Below are positions 21,241 to 33,929 of a stretch of DNA of 64,000 nt, piece by piece. The notes beneath the pieces were generated by a model. That model was not told the DNA's origin and did not search any database. It saw nothing but the letters and a program-made list of their open reading frames with translations. Each line of letters opens with the position of its first letter. Position 1 is the stretch's first letter. Made by a program: the position numbers and the translations under genes. This DNA comes from Lenzites betulinus (Eukaryota > Basidiomycota > Agaricomycetes > Polyporales > Polyporaceae). The DNA lies in assembly GCA_022264855.1 (NCBI GenBank), contig JABYQU010000060.1, positions 1 to 64,000 on the forward strand, given 5' to 3'.

Positions 21241-23984
21241 ATGGACCCCCACCGCGCCCATTTAATCCAGCAAACTCTACTATATCTACAATCTAGCGGT
21301 ATCCTGCTCTCCGAGCTCATCTTGTATGCCTTACAGCAATATCATGACCCTTCCCATCCAATCCTCCGTGATCTAGTCGTCCATACCACCAGCATCGCCG
21401 CTGCATTATACCACCAGGAGGCGACTACGAATCAGCTCTGTTCGTGGGCTCACCAACTCGCCTGCATACGGTATGGAAATGCTATGCACAAGTTAACACT
21501 GCGCGAGAACGGGTGGCACTTCAACGCCGCGCAAACCCATCCGGATCAGCTGCGTGATTTCCGAATCGAAGACATGGTTGTAGGGATGTACCGCAGGGCG
21601 GGTGAGCTGTGGGGCCTTTTCCAGGCCATGATGGGCTTCAAGCCTGGTGATTTGCCCCCGGTCGAGGCCGAGACCGTGCTGGATGAGGACGATCTGGACG
21701 CGGAGTACTGGGGTGCAACCACAACGGAGCTAGAAGAGAAGAAGGCAAAGCAAGCGAAATTCGTCAATATTGTACGTCCACTACGCATCTCACCATTAGA
21801 AACCCGCTGACCCATTGACCTGTTAACAGAAAATCGCCGTGATCTTGAGTATTCTTGCGCAAGGGCGAGATCCGCGCTGCAACGCCCTCCAAAGTATTGT
21901 CGGGATTTTCTGCCATGCCTGCAACGCTCCCGAAAAACTTGTAAAAGTTCTCTCTAAGATGGGGGTCTCGGTCTCACTCAAGTCCGTGCATCGCGCTATC
22001 ATTTCCCTATCTCACAAGAGCTCTGAGAGCATCGAAGAGCTCGGAGCCACTCTCCTCGCCTCAATTGGGTTCGACAACTTCGATCAGCTCCTTAAGGCTT
22101 TGGTTGCCACCGTCGATGATCCCCGTGCACGGGGGATGCTCCACATGGCGTCCGGAACGCTACTCCGCCTCGACCATGGCGTCACACTCGAAGACCTCCG
22201 GTGTTCGCGTCTTATCTGGGCGCGATCTGAATTTAATACACTTAGCCCCGATCGCTGCCTGTTTGATCCAACAGCCACCCTCGAACATCTGCTCTTCTTG
22301 CACCCTGAGACGAACGCCGAGGGTTCGTTGTCGCGGCGCGGTCAGTTTCGTTCTTGGATGTTCCAGCGCACCCTGGTCAAACACGGCCCGGAATTCTTTG
22401 AGAAGTACGCCGCTGAGCTCTCGGAGCCATCTCCCGTCGATCAAATCCCTGTCACAACGCTGTACCAGGTGCCGCTCCGTGCGATGGACATCAACCTTTC
22501 GACCGTGTCCGGTAATATTGAGGCCATCGAGAATATGTTCCGGCAGGCAGGCATCGGCGATCCGAGCATCCCAGGCCAGTCCCGCATGGCTGAGGACATA
22601 TCGGAGTTCGTCACGCTGGTTCACGGTGATCTGGGCACGTTTGAGCGAGTTCTAACAGCACGCCGGCGTCGTTCTGTTGAGCATACGCCGTTTGATCGCC
22701 TTCAGTCGGTGGTCTTTGTCATGGGCCTCTTTCATGTCAAGATGGCGGCTGCAGACACTATCTGGCGCGTCTTTGTGACCCCGGATGGTGCTCGGAGGGA
22801 TCCATTAGGCTTTTATAAACTCGCCGCCAGACTCCGCCCAAACGACAGTAACCATCTCATCTCGAACGCCAAATTTCGCGAGCAGCACGAGCTCATCGGG
22901 GACGTCGGCAATGTGCTCCGGCTCAATGTGTGGGAGGTTGAGGTCAAACGGCGCACTCGTTTGTCCCTCGCACAGTGGGCTGCAAAAAAGCCGACCCTTT
23001 CCGAAGTCCAGGAAATTGCGGATTATATTGCATTGCGTTACGTCGAAGGGGACGGTATGGATCTCTATGACGACTGGCTTGAACGAGTAGGAGGCCCCGG
23101 GAGTCAGGATCAAGTCTATGCAAACACTCGCAGAATTCACAATCTTCTTCTTCTCTACGAGGAGTTGTCATACGCAATGAATGCCGGGGACATTGGGCGT
23201 GTGGAAACACTCCTGCCTGCATGGATTCCATTATTCCGTGCTGTGGGGAAACACAAGTATGGATCGCGTACGTTACGCTTTATGCATTCCTTGTATTTTG
23301 TTTATCCCGAACGTTTACGGTGAGTCGCTATCCGACACGAGAGCAACATTAGAGAACTTATTTTTCGCTTTGAAGGCGTGCCATACGGTATAATATTCTT
23401 GTGAATCCAACTGGCAAGCCAAACGAGTTTCGAGCCGTTGACTGGATCGTTGAGTTCCTTAACCTCCTTATCAAGGTTAGCAGGGCAGGCTCGGGGTTGT
23501 ATTATCTGAACTGATTAGAGTATAGTACTTCTACGGTGGCGAAGGCTCTAACTACACGAAGGAGCGGATCTTACTCGAGTCGGTGCTAGTCCTGATCTAT
23601 CGTAACGTCCACAAAACTATGGAGCGCAACTTTGCACTGCCCGGAATTACAATAGCGCACGGACAACCAAATATGCAGGCGACATTCAAGGCCGTATTAG
23701 CAGCTATCGTAGCGGAGGGGGAGAAGGGTCCAAACGAGTATGTACGAGGGCGTCGTGCACCGTATGTACTGCCGGACTCGATTAGTGATGGTGTAAGTAT
23801 ACTCAAGGCGGAGGGGCTGAAGAAGGCGCAGACACAGGAGAGGGGCACTGATCAGGGAGACGTGGAGATGGGGGAGGCAGAGGGTGATGGGGAACAGGCG
23901 GCGGAGGCGGAGGATGAGGAAGCGCAGCTTGAAGGTGGGCTGGGACTAACGGTGGACGACTTGAGCACGGAAGGGTGGCTTTAG
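21241..23984 (+). CDS. DUF6589 protein, candidate DDE transposase (copy 1)
   Basis: Four exons (21241-21771, 21830-23319, 23376-23475, 23526-23984) give about 859 residues. Landmarks in order: a helical N-terminus (MDPHRAHLIQQTLLYLQ), an acidic linker, then IGFDNFDQLL, PLRAMDINLSTVSGNIEAIE, VTLVHGDLGTFERVL, VVFVMGLFHVKMAAADT, VNPTGKPNEFRAVDWIVEFL and FYGGEGSNYTKERILLESV. The tail is Glu/Ala-rich. This order (FDN, HGD, FH, NPTG) is that of fungal DUF6589 proteins, whose function is not established. The FDN and HGD aspartates followed by a helical region resemble an RNase-H-fold DDE transposase; that is inference. It is the only non-helicase gene between the inverted repeats. No signal peptide or membrane segment. 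Confidence 0.8.
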
Positions 23985-26754
23985 TTGATGTAATAGATGC
24001 ACTTACTTTCTCCGACGCGAAGAACGATGCGGCGGACAGGCCGATCCGCAAACAGGGTGTCCAATGGGCAGTACGGGCGGACGGCAGTGACACTCGATGT
24101 CGTGACGCCAGTGGACGGGCCGGCGGCGTTCGAAATGGTATGCGCACCCATTGTGTCGTTGAGCGAGCTGTTCGGCTGCGCATTCTCCTTGTCGCGGCGC
24201 TCGCGCATCGTCTCGCTGTAGTTGGGACACATTTTATTTGTGCGTATATGGCCCGTCGCGTTGCATGCGCTGCACTTGCGCGGCGCGGCGACTCTCTTAG
24301 CAGCGGCCAGAGGCCCGGCAGCTGCCGCATCGGTGGGGTTGACGGGCGTATCTTGCAGAGGGTCGCGGGAGACCTGTGGCTCGACCGTTTGTGGATAGAT
24401 ACTAAAAGTAATGTCCCGCACGCAGTGGTTAGTACAAGGATTAAATACATATGGTTGATAACACGTACCTGTTCACCACGCACAATACCTCCTCGCCCAG
24501 TTTGGTTGCCAAATCCCACTTGGTTTCGCGAAAGAGGTTGGCTACTGATGTGAGCTTGCGGGCGCGCGCGCAATCAACGATACGCTTGAGTGTGTCATTG
24601 GGCATGATGTATGATGCACCTAGGTTATTGAGGTGCGCGCGGCCGTACTTTGCGAGCATTTTCTCTCGCCGGAGGGCGTTGAGCGCGGCATGGAGTTCGA
24701 TGTCCTGGCTGTCCATTGTATACTTTGCAGCAACCTTCGATGCACGAGGGGCGGTAGCGGTCGCGGCGGGAGCGTCGGAGGTGGGAAATACGGAGAGGAG
24801 AAGGCTGTAGTGCGGGGAGCAGAGAGAGCAGCAGGGGCCAGAGGAGGGGGGAGGAGTGAAGCAGCGTGCACAACAGACTTCGGTATCAGGAACTATTATG
24901 TAAGATGTAAACAACCCAAGTCAGGACTATTAAACCAAACGAGCACCTACCAATTCTGTCGTTCTCGTAGAAAGCGGTGATAGGCTTACGATAACACTTC
25001 GCGGGACGTGATGCGGCGTTAATCAAGCTATCTAGTTCTGCTGAGATCTGAGCAGCCTCTTTCGTCTTCTTCTGTTTCGCTCCTCTCTCGCCTGGCTCGT
25101 CTGCTGCCTCCCGCGACTGGGAATACTCCACACGCAGGCTTTCGTACACAGTCAATGGAGGAGGCCGCGCAACTTCGTCTCCACTCGGGCTGCTGTTTTG
25201 CCGATCTGGTACCTCGCCACCGCCTGCCGATGCCTGCAATTCGACATCACCCCCATCCCCCTCTGCTGGCCCCTCCGATGATTGCACCGGCACGTCGACG
25301 CGAGACGTTCTGATGGCCAAAGAGCCACCTTCGGCAGGGCTGGGGCCAGGAGCGGCCGTCGAGGTCCGTGTCTTCTTCCCATTTCCTGCTCTCCCACTTC
25401 CTGCCCCCGTCGTTGTATCCGCCCGCTTACGCTTGCTTGCCTCCTTCTGAGATGCCTTCCGAGCATCCGCGTCTCTCCGCTTCTGAGCGCGCGCCATCGC
25501 CGAAGCCTTCTCGTCATCGAAGTACTTCGGTTCAACAAGAAGGACTGCAAGTCCCTCCATCCCGGAGCCTCGAGCTGCCCGGCCGAAACGTTGCCAGAGC
25601 GCATCGAGATCGCAGGTTGCCTTCCACTGCACCACGATCTCAATGCTTGGTATGTCAACGCCCTGAAATCTACTTAGCATACTACACAGGTGTAATTGTA
25701 TTAAATGTATATCTCACCATGCCAAACGAGTCTGTACAAAACAGTCCCAAAATGTTATGCTCTCGGAACGCCTCGGTGGTCTGCTCCCGAAAGCGCGATG
25801 TATTGTCCGAATTGAACCAAACAATACGGTCGGAATATTCACGTGGGAGACGCTTGCGCAGAGCCTCGGTCGCGTTGATCGAGTCCTCGATATTATCGAA
25901 AAAGACTACGAAAGGACGAATGCGCATTTGAGGTGTCCAGCCGTCGGGAATGAGAAAGTCGAGATCGCGATAGCTGGACACCGCATACTGCATCTTCCGC
26001 ACAGTCAGGAATACGTTCGGACGGTCGTTAGACCTGCGGATATACAGCATGCGGTCCCGCCGTGCTTGGACGATCGAAATGACATCCGTCGACACAGACT
26101 TGGTGAACGTGGCAGATGGCATCAGATAGGGAACCCTGGGCGGAAGCATGTTCCGCAGATTACCGGACTCCGCGAGCGACGGGCGAAACGATCCCCAAGC
26201 TTTGATGCAATGAGCTTCATCCCATACGACGCTTACCAGCCGCGAGGTGAACTTCGCATTCCTCCATAGCCAGTCGAAGGACAATTTATTCTTGAATGCG
26301 ACTTCAGGATTAAGCATCACGGCCCCGTGAGGGAGAGTAGCCGCTGCCTAATGGATAGTTAACTTGGGAATGAACATTAATGTGAAATCAGATTCAAACG
26401 GCGCACCCTAAAACTGTCCACATTTGCGTTCTCGCCCGAAATGGCCAATGCACGAATACCGAGGGCATCCAACTGTTGCCTGTTCTGGCTGCCGAGGAGA
26501 TTGAGCGGGGTGATGACCAGCTGAATGCCTTCAGGCCGGAACAGGAGGGGAATCCAGAATGTTAATGTCTTGCCAGAACCCGTGGCTGAGACACAGACAA
26601 TATCATTGTCCCCCTTCAACACTGCGAGCGCAACCTCACATTGCCAGAGGCACGGCTCTCGACCGAGCTTCTCCGCCGTCCTACGCCTGATCTCCGGGAT
26701 ATCAGGAAGGTCGGCGGGGGCAGGAGCGGCGCCCGACTCTCCCACTGTCGACAT
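23981..26754 (-). CDS. RecQ-like DNA helicase with zinc-knuckle tail (copy 1)
   Basis: An ATP-dependent 3'-5' type DNA helicase by family. ATG is at 26754 (MSTVGESG). Motifs in order: Q-like LWQCEVALAVLKG, Walker A SATGSGKTLTFW, TPLNLLGSQNRQQL, Walker B VVWDEAHCIKAWGSF, PSATF, FNSDNTSRFREQTTEAF, CTDSFGM / GVDIP across an intron, and motif VI WQRFGRAARG. A basic linker follows (RKASQKEASKRKRAD). Next come a Cys cluster (VCCARC...CCSLC) matching the RecQ zinc-binding position and, after more introns, a CSACNATGHIRTNKMCP knuckle that resembles the TAF1-type zinc knuckle. The stop TAA (23983-23981) overlaps the DUF6589 stop. It likely acts with the DUF6589 protein in movement of the element. Confidence 0.85.
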
Positions 26755-26778
26755 GTGCACACGAAGTGCTGGGCCTTC

Positions 26779-27092
26779 CTAAAGCGGCAGACAGAAACTC
26801 GCCTGCGTTGAGAATACACTGATAATACCTTGGGCGCCTCGGTGGCCCGCCTTCCAAATGGGGAGGGTGCTGGGCGCTCTCTGTCCGGGCTCCGTGTATT
26901 TACTCGTGTTTGCTGCCAGCCGCTGCTGAGAGTTGGGCGGGGGGACACTCGGTTAATAGGATTGAGCACGTGCATCATTACTGGGATCTAGCGCTGTCTA
27001 CGTATCTTGAACAAGACCTATTCCCTCCCTCCTCGATCCAGCCCATCCCCTCCCACCTGAATCCGCCCCCCCCCAACTCGAAGCCGCGGGTG
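26779..27092 (-). repeat. Right terminal inverted repeat, copy 1 (clipped)
   Basis: Reverse complement of 20850-21178 except for the ~80-bp variant block. It ends at gccgcgggtg, ~14 bp short of the full terminus, joined directly to F-box exon 3. Confidence 0.85.
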
Positions 27093-27705
27093 AAGTCCGC
27101 CAGCCACGCGCTGTGCGTGCTCTGCATGACGGAGGGGTCCCGGTCGAAGCGCGGCGCGCGGGCCTCGCGAAATATGGCGAGCAGCACCTCGTGCGGGAAG
27201 CGCGTGTTGCCTGGGTACGCCGGCTGCTGGAAGTACGTCGGTCCCGGTAGGCACTGCAATGCAACGCAACGGTGCGGCTGTCAGTGCCGGTCGACGGTGT
27301 GGTGAGTTTCAGGAATAGCCTACGCCGCTCTGTTCCATAAAATACTTGACTGCGCCTTTCAGCGCCGCTTGTTCCTTTCGTAACGTATGCATTTCCTGGC
27401 GGACGAGTTATCAGCAAGTACTGCTCTCAGCGCGCAATCCGATCCTCTGTCATTGATCAGCGCGATGAACCGCTACTAACCACTTTGACGCGTTCCAGGA
27501 CCCGTTTTTCCTCTCTCAGGTAGGCAGCCTCCGTGCGAAGGGAGGACAGCTCCTCCGCGATGCCTATAAGCGGGCGCGCAACGAGCTCCTTGAGCACAGA
27601 CGCGTCCTCCAGGGCTCGCCCGTCGTCCGCCGACGCGCCCTCCGCAGCCACGACTGGCAGATTTGGAGTGGCCTGGGACGGCGACTGCGCCAGGCTCGAG
27701 TCCAT
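26978..27705 (-). pseudogene. Chimeric 5' fragment of the F-box gene fused to transposon end (copy 2)
   Basis: Exons 1 and 2 and the first 161 bp of exon 3 are intact, so the coiled coil and the F-box core (FPHEVLLAIFREA) remain. After WLADF the frame passes into the inverted repeat and adds TRGFELGGGGFRWEGMG and about 20 more residues before a stop at 26978. The LRR-like body and acidic tail are lost. The 5' sequence is unchanged for the 76 bp up to the next transposon copy, so transcription is possible but would depend on transposon sequence. Confidence 0.7.
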
Positions 27706-28172
27706 GGGTGCTGTTCAAGTCGACGACTTCCGAGCCGACAGTGGCACAATATTGGAATTCGGAGAGCGGACTGTGGCGCCTCAGGCTCCTACCCACCCGC
27801 GGCTTCGAGTTGGGGGGGGGCGGATTCAGGTGGGAGGGGATGGGCTGAATCGAGGAGGTAGAGGATGAAGTTCAAGCCAGGTGGCAATAGATCAGGTTAC
27901 GTCCGAGAATGATGCACGTGCTAAGTCATATAACCGAGTGTCCCCCCGCCCAACTCTCAGCAGCGGCTGGCAGCAAACACGAGTAAATACACGGAGCCCG
28001 GACAGAGAGCGCCCAGCACCCTCCCCATTTGGAAGGCGGGCCACCGAGGCGCCCAAGGTATTATCAGTGTATTCTCAACGCAGGCGAGTTTCTGTCTGCC
28101 GCTTTAGGGAAGCAAGTAGCGTGCCGAGCTCGCGCGAGCAGCGTGCCTTGAACTCGTTGTTCTCCCACCACC

Positions 28173-30916
28173 ATGGACCCCCACCGCGCCCATTTAATCC
28201 AGCAAACTCTACTATATCTACAATCTAGCGGTATCCTGCTCTCCGAGCTCATCTTGTATGCCTTACAGCAATATCATGACCCTTCCCATCCAATCCTCCG
28301 TGATCTAGTCGTCCATACCACCAGCATCGCCGCTGCATTATACCACCAGGAGGCGACTACGAATCAGCTCTGTTCGTGGGCTCACCAACTCGCCTGCATA
28401 CGGTATGGAAATGCTATGCACAAGTTAACACTGCGCGAGAACGGGTGGCACTTCAACGCCGCGCAAACCCATCCGGATCAGCTGCGTGATTTCCGAATCG
28501 AAGACATGGTTGTAGGGATGTACCGCAGGGCGGGTGAGCTGTGGGGCCTTTTCCAGGCCATGATGGGCTTCAAGCCTGGTGATTTGCCCCCGGTCGAGGC
28601 CGAGACCGTGCTGGATGAGGACGATCTGGACGCGGAGTACTGGGGTGCAACCACAACGGAGCTAGAAGAGAAGAAGGCAAAGCAAGCGAAATTCGTCAAT
28701 ATTGTACGTCCACTACGCATCTCACCATTAGAAACCCGCTGACCCATTGACCTGTTAACAGAAAATCGCCGTGATCTTGAGTATTCTTGCGCAAGGGCGA
28801 GATCCGCGCTGCAACGCCCTCCAAAGTATTGTCGGGATTTTCTGCCATGCCTGCAACGCTCCCGAAAAACTTGTAAAAGTTCTCTCTAAGATGGGGGTCT
28901 CGGTCTCACTCAAGTCCGTGCATCGCGCTATCATTTCCCTATCTCACAAGAGCTCTGAGAGCATCGAAGAGCTCGGAGCCACTCTCCTCGCCTCAATTGG
29001 GTTCGACAACTTCGATCAGCTCCTTAAGGCTTTGGTTGCCACCGTCGATGATCCCCGTGCACGGGGGATGCTCCACATGGCGTCCGGAACGCTACTCCGC
29101 CTCGACCATGGCGTCACACTCGAAGACCTCCGGTGTTCGCGTCTTATCTGGGCGCGATCTGAATTTAATACACTTAGCCCCGATCGCTGCCTGTTTGATC
29201 CAACAGCCACCCTCGAACATCTGCTCTTCTTGCACCCTGAGACGAACGCCGAGGGTTCGTTGTCGCGGCGCGGTCAGTTTCGTTCTTGGATGTTCCAGCG
29301 CACCCTGGTCAAACACGGCCCGGAATTCTTTGAGAAGTACGCCGCTGAGCTCTCGGAGCCATCTCCCGTCGATCAAATCCCTGTCACAACGCTGTACCAG
29401 GTGCCGCTCCGTGCGATGGACATCAACCTTTCGACCGTGTCCGGTAATATTGAGGCCATCGAGAATATGTTCCGGCAGGCAGGCATCGGCGATCCGAGCA
29501 TCCCAGGCCAGTCCCGCATGGCTGAGGACATATCGGAGTTCGTCACGCTGGTTCACGGTGATCTGGGCACGTTTGAGCGAGTTCTAACAGCACGCCGGCG
29601 TCGTTCTGTTGAGCATACGCCGTTTGATCGCCTTCAGTCGGTGGTCTTTGTCATGGGCCTCTTTCATGTCAAGATGGCGGCTGCAGACACTATCTGGCGC
29701 GTCTTTGTGACCCCGGATGGTGCTCGGAGGGATCCATTAGGCTTTTATAAACTCGCCGCCAGACTCCGCCCAAACGACAGTAACCATCTCATCTCGAACG
29801 CCAAATTTCGCGAGCAGCACGAGCTCATCGGGGACGTCGGCAATGTGCTCCGGCTCAATGTGTGGGAGGTTGAGGTCAAACGGCGCACTCGTTTGTCCCT
29901 CGCACAGTGGGCTGCAAAAAAGCCGACCCTTTCCGAAGTCCAGGAAATTGCGGATTATATTGCATTGCGTTACGTCGAAGGGGACGGTATGGATCTCTAT
30001 GACGACTGGCTTGAACGAGTAGGAGGCCCCGGGAGTCAGGATCAAGTCTATGCAAACACTCGCAGAATTCACAATCTTCTTCTTCTCTACGAGGAGTTGT
30101 CATACGCAATGAATGCCGGGGACATTGGGCGTGTGGAAACACTCCTGCCTGCATGGATTCCATTATTCCGTGCTGTGGGGAAACACAAGTATGGATCGCG
30201 TACGTTACGCTTTATGCATTCCTTGTATTTTGTTTATCCCGAACGTTTACGGTGAGTCGCTATCCGACACGAGAGCAACATTAGAGAACTTATTTTTCGC
30301 TTTGAAGGCGTGCCATACGGTATAATATTCTTGTGAATCCAACTGGCAAGCCAAACGAGTTTCGAGCCGTTGACTGGATCGTTGAGTTCCTTAACCTCCT
30401 TATCAAGGTTAGCAGGGCAGGCTCGGGGTTGTATTATCTGAACTGATTAGAGTATAGTACTTCTACGGTGGCGAAGGCTCTAACTACACGAAGGAGCGGA
30501 TCTTACTCGAGTCGGTGCTAGTCCTGATCTATCGTAACGTCCACAAAACTATGGAGCGCAACTTTGCACTGCCCGGAATTACAATAGCGCACGGACAACC
30601 AAATATGCAGGCGACATTCAAGGCCGTATTAGCAGCTATCGTAGCGGAGGGGGAGAAGGGTCCAAACGAGTATGTACGAGGGCGTCGTGCACCGTATGTA
30701 CTGCCGGACTCGATTAGTGATGGTGTAAGTATACTCAAGGCGGAGGGGCTGAAGAAGGCGCAGACACAGGAGAGGGGCACTGATCAGGGAGACGTGGAGA
30801 TGGGGGAGGCAGAGGGTGATGGGGAACAGGCGGCGGAGGCGGAGGATGAGGAAGCGCAGCTTGAAGGTGGGCTGGGACTAACGGTGGACGACTTGAGCAC
30901 GGAAGGGTGGCTTTAG
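28173..30916 (+). CDS. DUF6589 protein, candidate DDE transposase (copy 2)
   Basis: Same four-exon structure and protein as the copy at 21241, shifted by 6932 bp; no difference seen. All landmarks (FDN, HGD, GLFHVKM, NPTGKPNEF, YGGEGSNYTKER) are present and the frame is intact. Confidence 0.8.
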
Positions 30917-33686
30917 TTGATGTAATAGATGCACTTACTTTCTCCGACGCGAAGAACGATGCGGCGGACAGGCCGATCCGCAAACAGGGTGTCCAATGGG
31001 CAGTACGGGCGGACGGCAGTGACACTCGATGTCGTGACGCCAGTGGACGGGCCGGCGGCGTTCGAAATGGTATGCGCACCCATTGTGTCGTTGAGCGAGC
31101 TGTTCGGCTGCGCATTCTCCTTGTCGCGGCGCTCGCGCATCGTCTCGCTGTAGTTGGGACACATTTTATTTGTGCGTATATGGCCCGTCGCGTTGCATGC
31201 GCTGCACTTGCGCGGCGCGGCGACTCTCTTAGCAGCGGCCAGAGGCCCGGCAGCTGCCGCATCGGTGGGGTTGACGGGCGTATCTTGCAGAGGGTCGCGG
31301 GAGACCTGTGGCTCGACCGTTTGTGGATAGATACTAAAAGTAATGTCCCGCACGCAGTGGTTAGTACAAGGATTAAATACATATGGTTGATAACACGTAC
31401 CTGTTCACCACGCACAATACCTCCTCGCCCAGTTTGGTTGCCAAATCCCACTTGGTTTCGCGAAAGAGGTTGGCTACTGATGTGAGCTTGCGGGCGCGCG
31501 CGCAATCAACGATACGCTTGAGTGTGTCATTGGGCATGATGTATGATGCACCTAGGTTATTGAGGTGCGCGCGGCCGTACTTTGCGAGCATTTTCTCTCG
31601 CCGGAGGGCGTTGAGCGCGGCATGGAGTTCGATGTCCTGGCTGTCCATTGTATACTTTGCAGCAACCTTCGATGCACGAGGGGCGGTAGCGGTCGCGGCG
31701 GGAGCGTCGGAGGTGGGAAATACGGAGAGGAGAAGGCTGTAGTGCGGGGAGCAGAGAGAGCAGCAGGGGCCAGAGGAGGGGGGAGGAGTGAAGCAGCGTG
31801 CACAACAGACTTCGGTATCAGGAACTATTATGTAAGATGTAAACAACCCAAGTCAGGACTATTAAACCAAACGAGCACCTACCAATTCTGTCGTTCTCGT
31901 AGAAAGCGGTGATAGGCTTACGATAACACTTCGCGGGACGTGATGCGGCGTTAATCAAGCTATCTAGTTCTGCTGAGATCTGAGCAGCCTCTTTCGTCTT
32001 CTTCTGTTTCGCTCCTCTCTCGCCTGGCTCGTCTGCTGCCTCCCGCGACTGGGAATACTCCACACGCAGGCTTTCGTACACAGTCAATGGAGGAGGCCGC
32101 GCAACTTCGTCTCCACTCGGGCTGCTGTTTTGCCGATCTGGTACCTCGCCACCGCCTGCCGATGCCTGCAATTCGACATCACCCCCATCCCCCTCTGCTG
32201 GCCCCTCCGATGATTGCACCGGCACGTCGACGCGAGACGTTCTGATGGCCAAAGAGCCACCTTCGGCAGGGCTGGGGCCAGGAGCGGCCGTCGAGGTCCG
32301 TGTCTTCTTCCCATTTCCTGCTCTCCCACTTCCTGCCCCCGTCGTTGTATCCGCCCGCTTACGCTTGCTTGCCTCCTTCTGAGATGCCTTCCGAGCATCC
32401 GCGTCTCTCCGCTTCTGAGCGCGCGCCATCGCCGAAGCCTTCTCGTCATCGAAGTACTTCGGTTCAACAAGAAGGACTGCAAGTCCCTCCATCCCGGAGC
32501 CTCGAGCTGCCCGGCCGAAACGTTGCCAGAGCGCATCGAGATCGCAGGTTGCCTTCCACTGCACCACGATCTCAATGCTTGGTATGTCAACGCCCTGAAA
32601 TCTACTTAGCATACTACACAGGTGTAATTGTATTAAATGTATATCTCACCATGCCAAACGAGTCTGTACAAAACAGTCCCAAAATGTTATGCTCTCGGAA
32701 CGCCTCGGTGGTCTGCTCCCGAAAGCGCGATGTATTGTCCGAATTGAACCAAACAATACGGTCGGAATATTCACGTGGGAGACGCTTGCGCAGAGCCTCG
32801 GTCGCGTTGATCGAGTCCTCGATATTATCGAAAAAGACTACGAAAGGACGAATGCGCATTTGAGGTGTCCAGCCGTCGGGAATGAGAAAGTCGAGATCGC
32901 GATAGCTGGACACCGCATACTGCATCTTCCGCACAGTCAGGAATACGTTCGGACGGTCGTTAGACCTGCGGATATACAGCATGCGGTCCCGCCGTGCTTG
33001 GACGATCGAAATGACATCCGTCGACACAGACTTGGTGAACGTGGCAGATGGCATCAGATAGGGAACCCTGGGCGGAAGCATGTTCCGCAGATTACCGGAC
33101 TCCGCGAGCGACGGGCGAAACGATCCCCAAGCTTTGATGCAATGAGCTTCATCCCATACGACGCTTACCAGCCGCGAGGTGAACTTCGCATTCCTCCATA
33201 GCCAGTCGAAGGACAATTTATTCTTGAATGCGACTTCAGGATTAAGCATCACGGCCCCGTGAGGGAGAGTAGCCGCTGCCTAATGGATAGTTAACTTGGG
33301 AATGAACATTAATGTGAAATCAGATTCAAACGGCGCACCCTAAAACTGTCCACATTTGCGTTCTCGCCCGAAATGGCCAATGCACGAATACCGAGGGCAT
33401 CCAACTGTTGCCTGTTCTGGCTGCCGAGGAGATTGAGCGGGGTGATGACCAGCTGAATGCCTTCAGGCCGGAACAGGAGGGGAATCCAGAATGTTAATGT
33501 CTTGCCAGAACCCGTGGCTGAGACACAGACAATATCATTGTCCCCCTTCAACACTGCGAGCGCAACCTCACATTGCCAGAGGCACGGCTCTCGACCGAGC
33601 TTCTCCGCCGTCCTACGCCTGATCTCCGGGATATCAGGAAGGTCGGCGGGGGCAGGAGCGGCGCCCGACTCTCCCACTGTCGACAT
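30913..33686 (-). CDS. RecQ-like DNA helicase with zinc-knuckle tail (copy 2)
   Basis: Same protein and exon pattern as the copy at 23981-26754. Walker A, DEAH, motif VI, Cys cluster and zinc knuckle are all intact. The stop codon again overlaps that of the DUF6589 gene at 30914-30916. Confidence 0.85.
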
Positions 33687-33929
33687 GTGCACACGAAGTG
33701 CTGGGCCTTCCTAAAGCGGCAGACAGAAACTCGCCTGCGTTGAGAATACACTGATAATACCTTGGGCGCCTCGGTGGCCCGCCTTCCAAATGGGGAGGGT
33801 GCTGGGCGCTCTCTGTCCGGGCTCCGTGTATTTACTCGTGTTTGCTGCCAGCCGCTGCTGAGAGTTGGGCGGGGGGACACTCGGTTAATAGGATTGAGCA
33901 CGTGCATCATTACTGGGATCTAGCGCTGT

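Larger units (their letters stand above)
20161..27092. repeat. Tandem array unit 1 (6932 bp)
   Basis: From 20161, inside the F-box gene, to 27092, inside the right inverted repeat of the transposon. The same sequence starts again at 27093 (aagtccgccagccacgcg). The unit is about 689 bp of host DNA (F-box 5' end) plus about 6.24 kb of transposon that lacks the last ~14 bp of its right end. Confidence 0.95.
20850..27092. mobile_element. DUF6589-RecQ transposon, copy 1 (right end clipped)
   Basis: The left end starts CAGGCTCCTACCCACCCG. Inverted repeats of about 320 bp (20850-21178 and 26779-27092) enclose two convergent genes. The right end stops at ccgcgggtg and is fused to F-box sequence, missing the GGTAGGAGCCTG terminus that copy 3 keeps. 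Both genes are open. Confidence 0.85.

Noticed and set aside
23803..24573. 256-codon Pro/Arg-rich minus-strand frame, repeated in all copies
   Set aside because: Shadow of the helicase tail and the DUF6589 tail in another frame.
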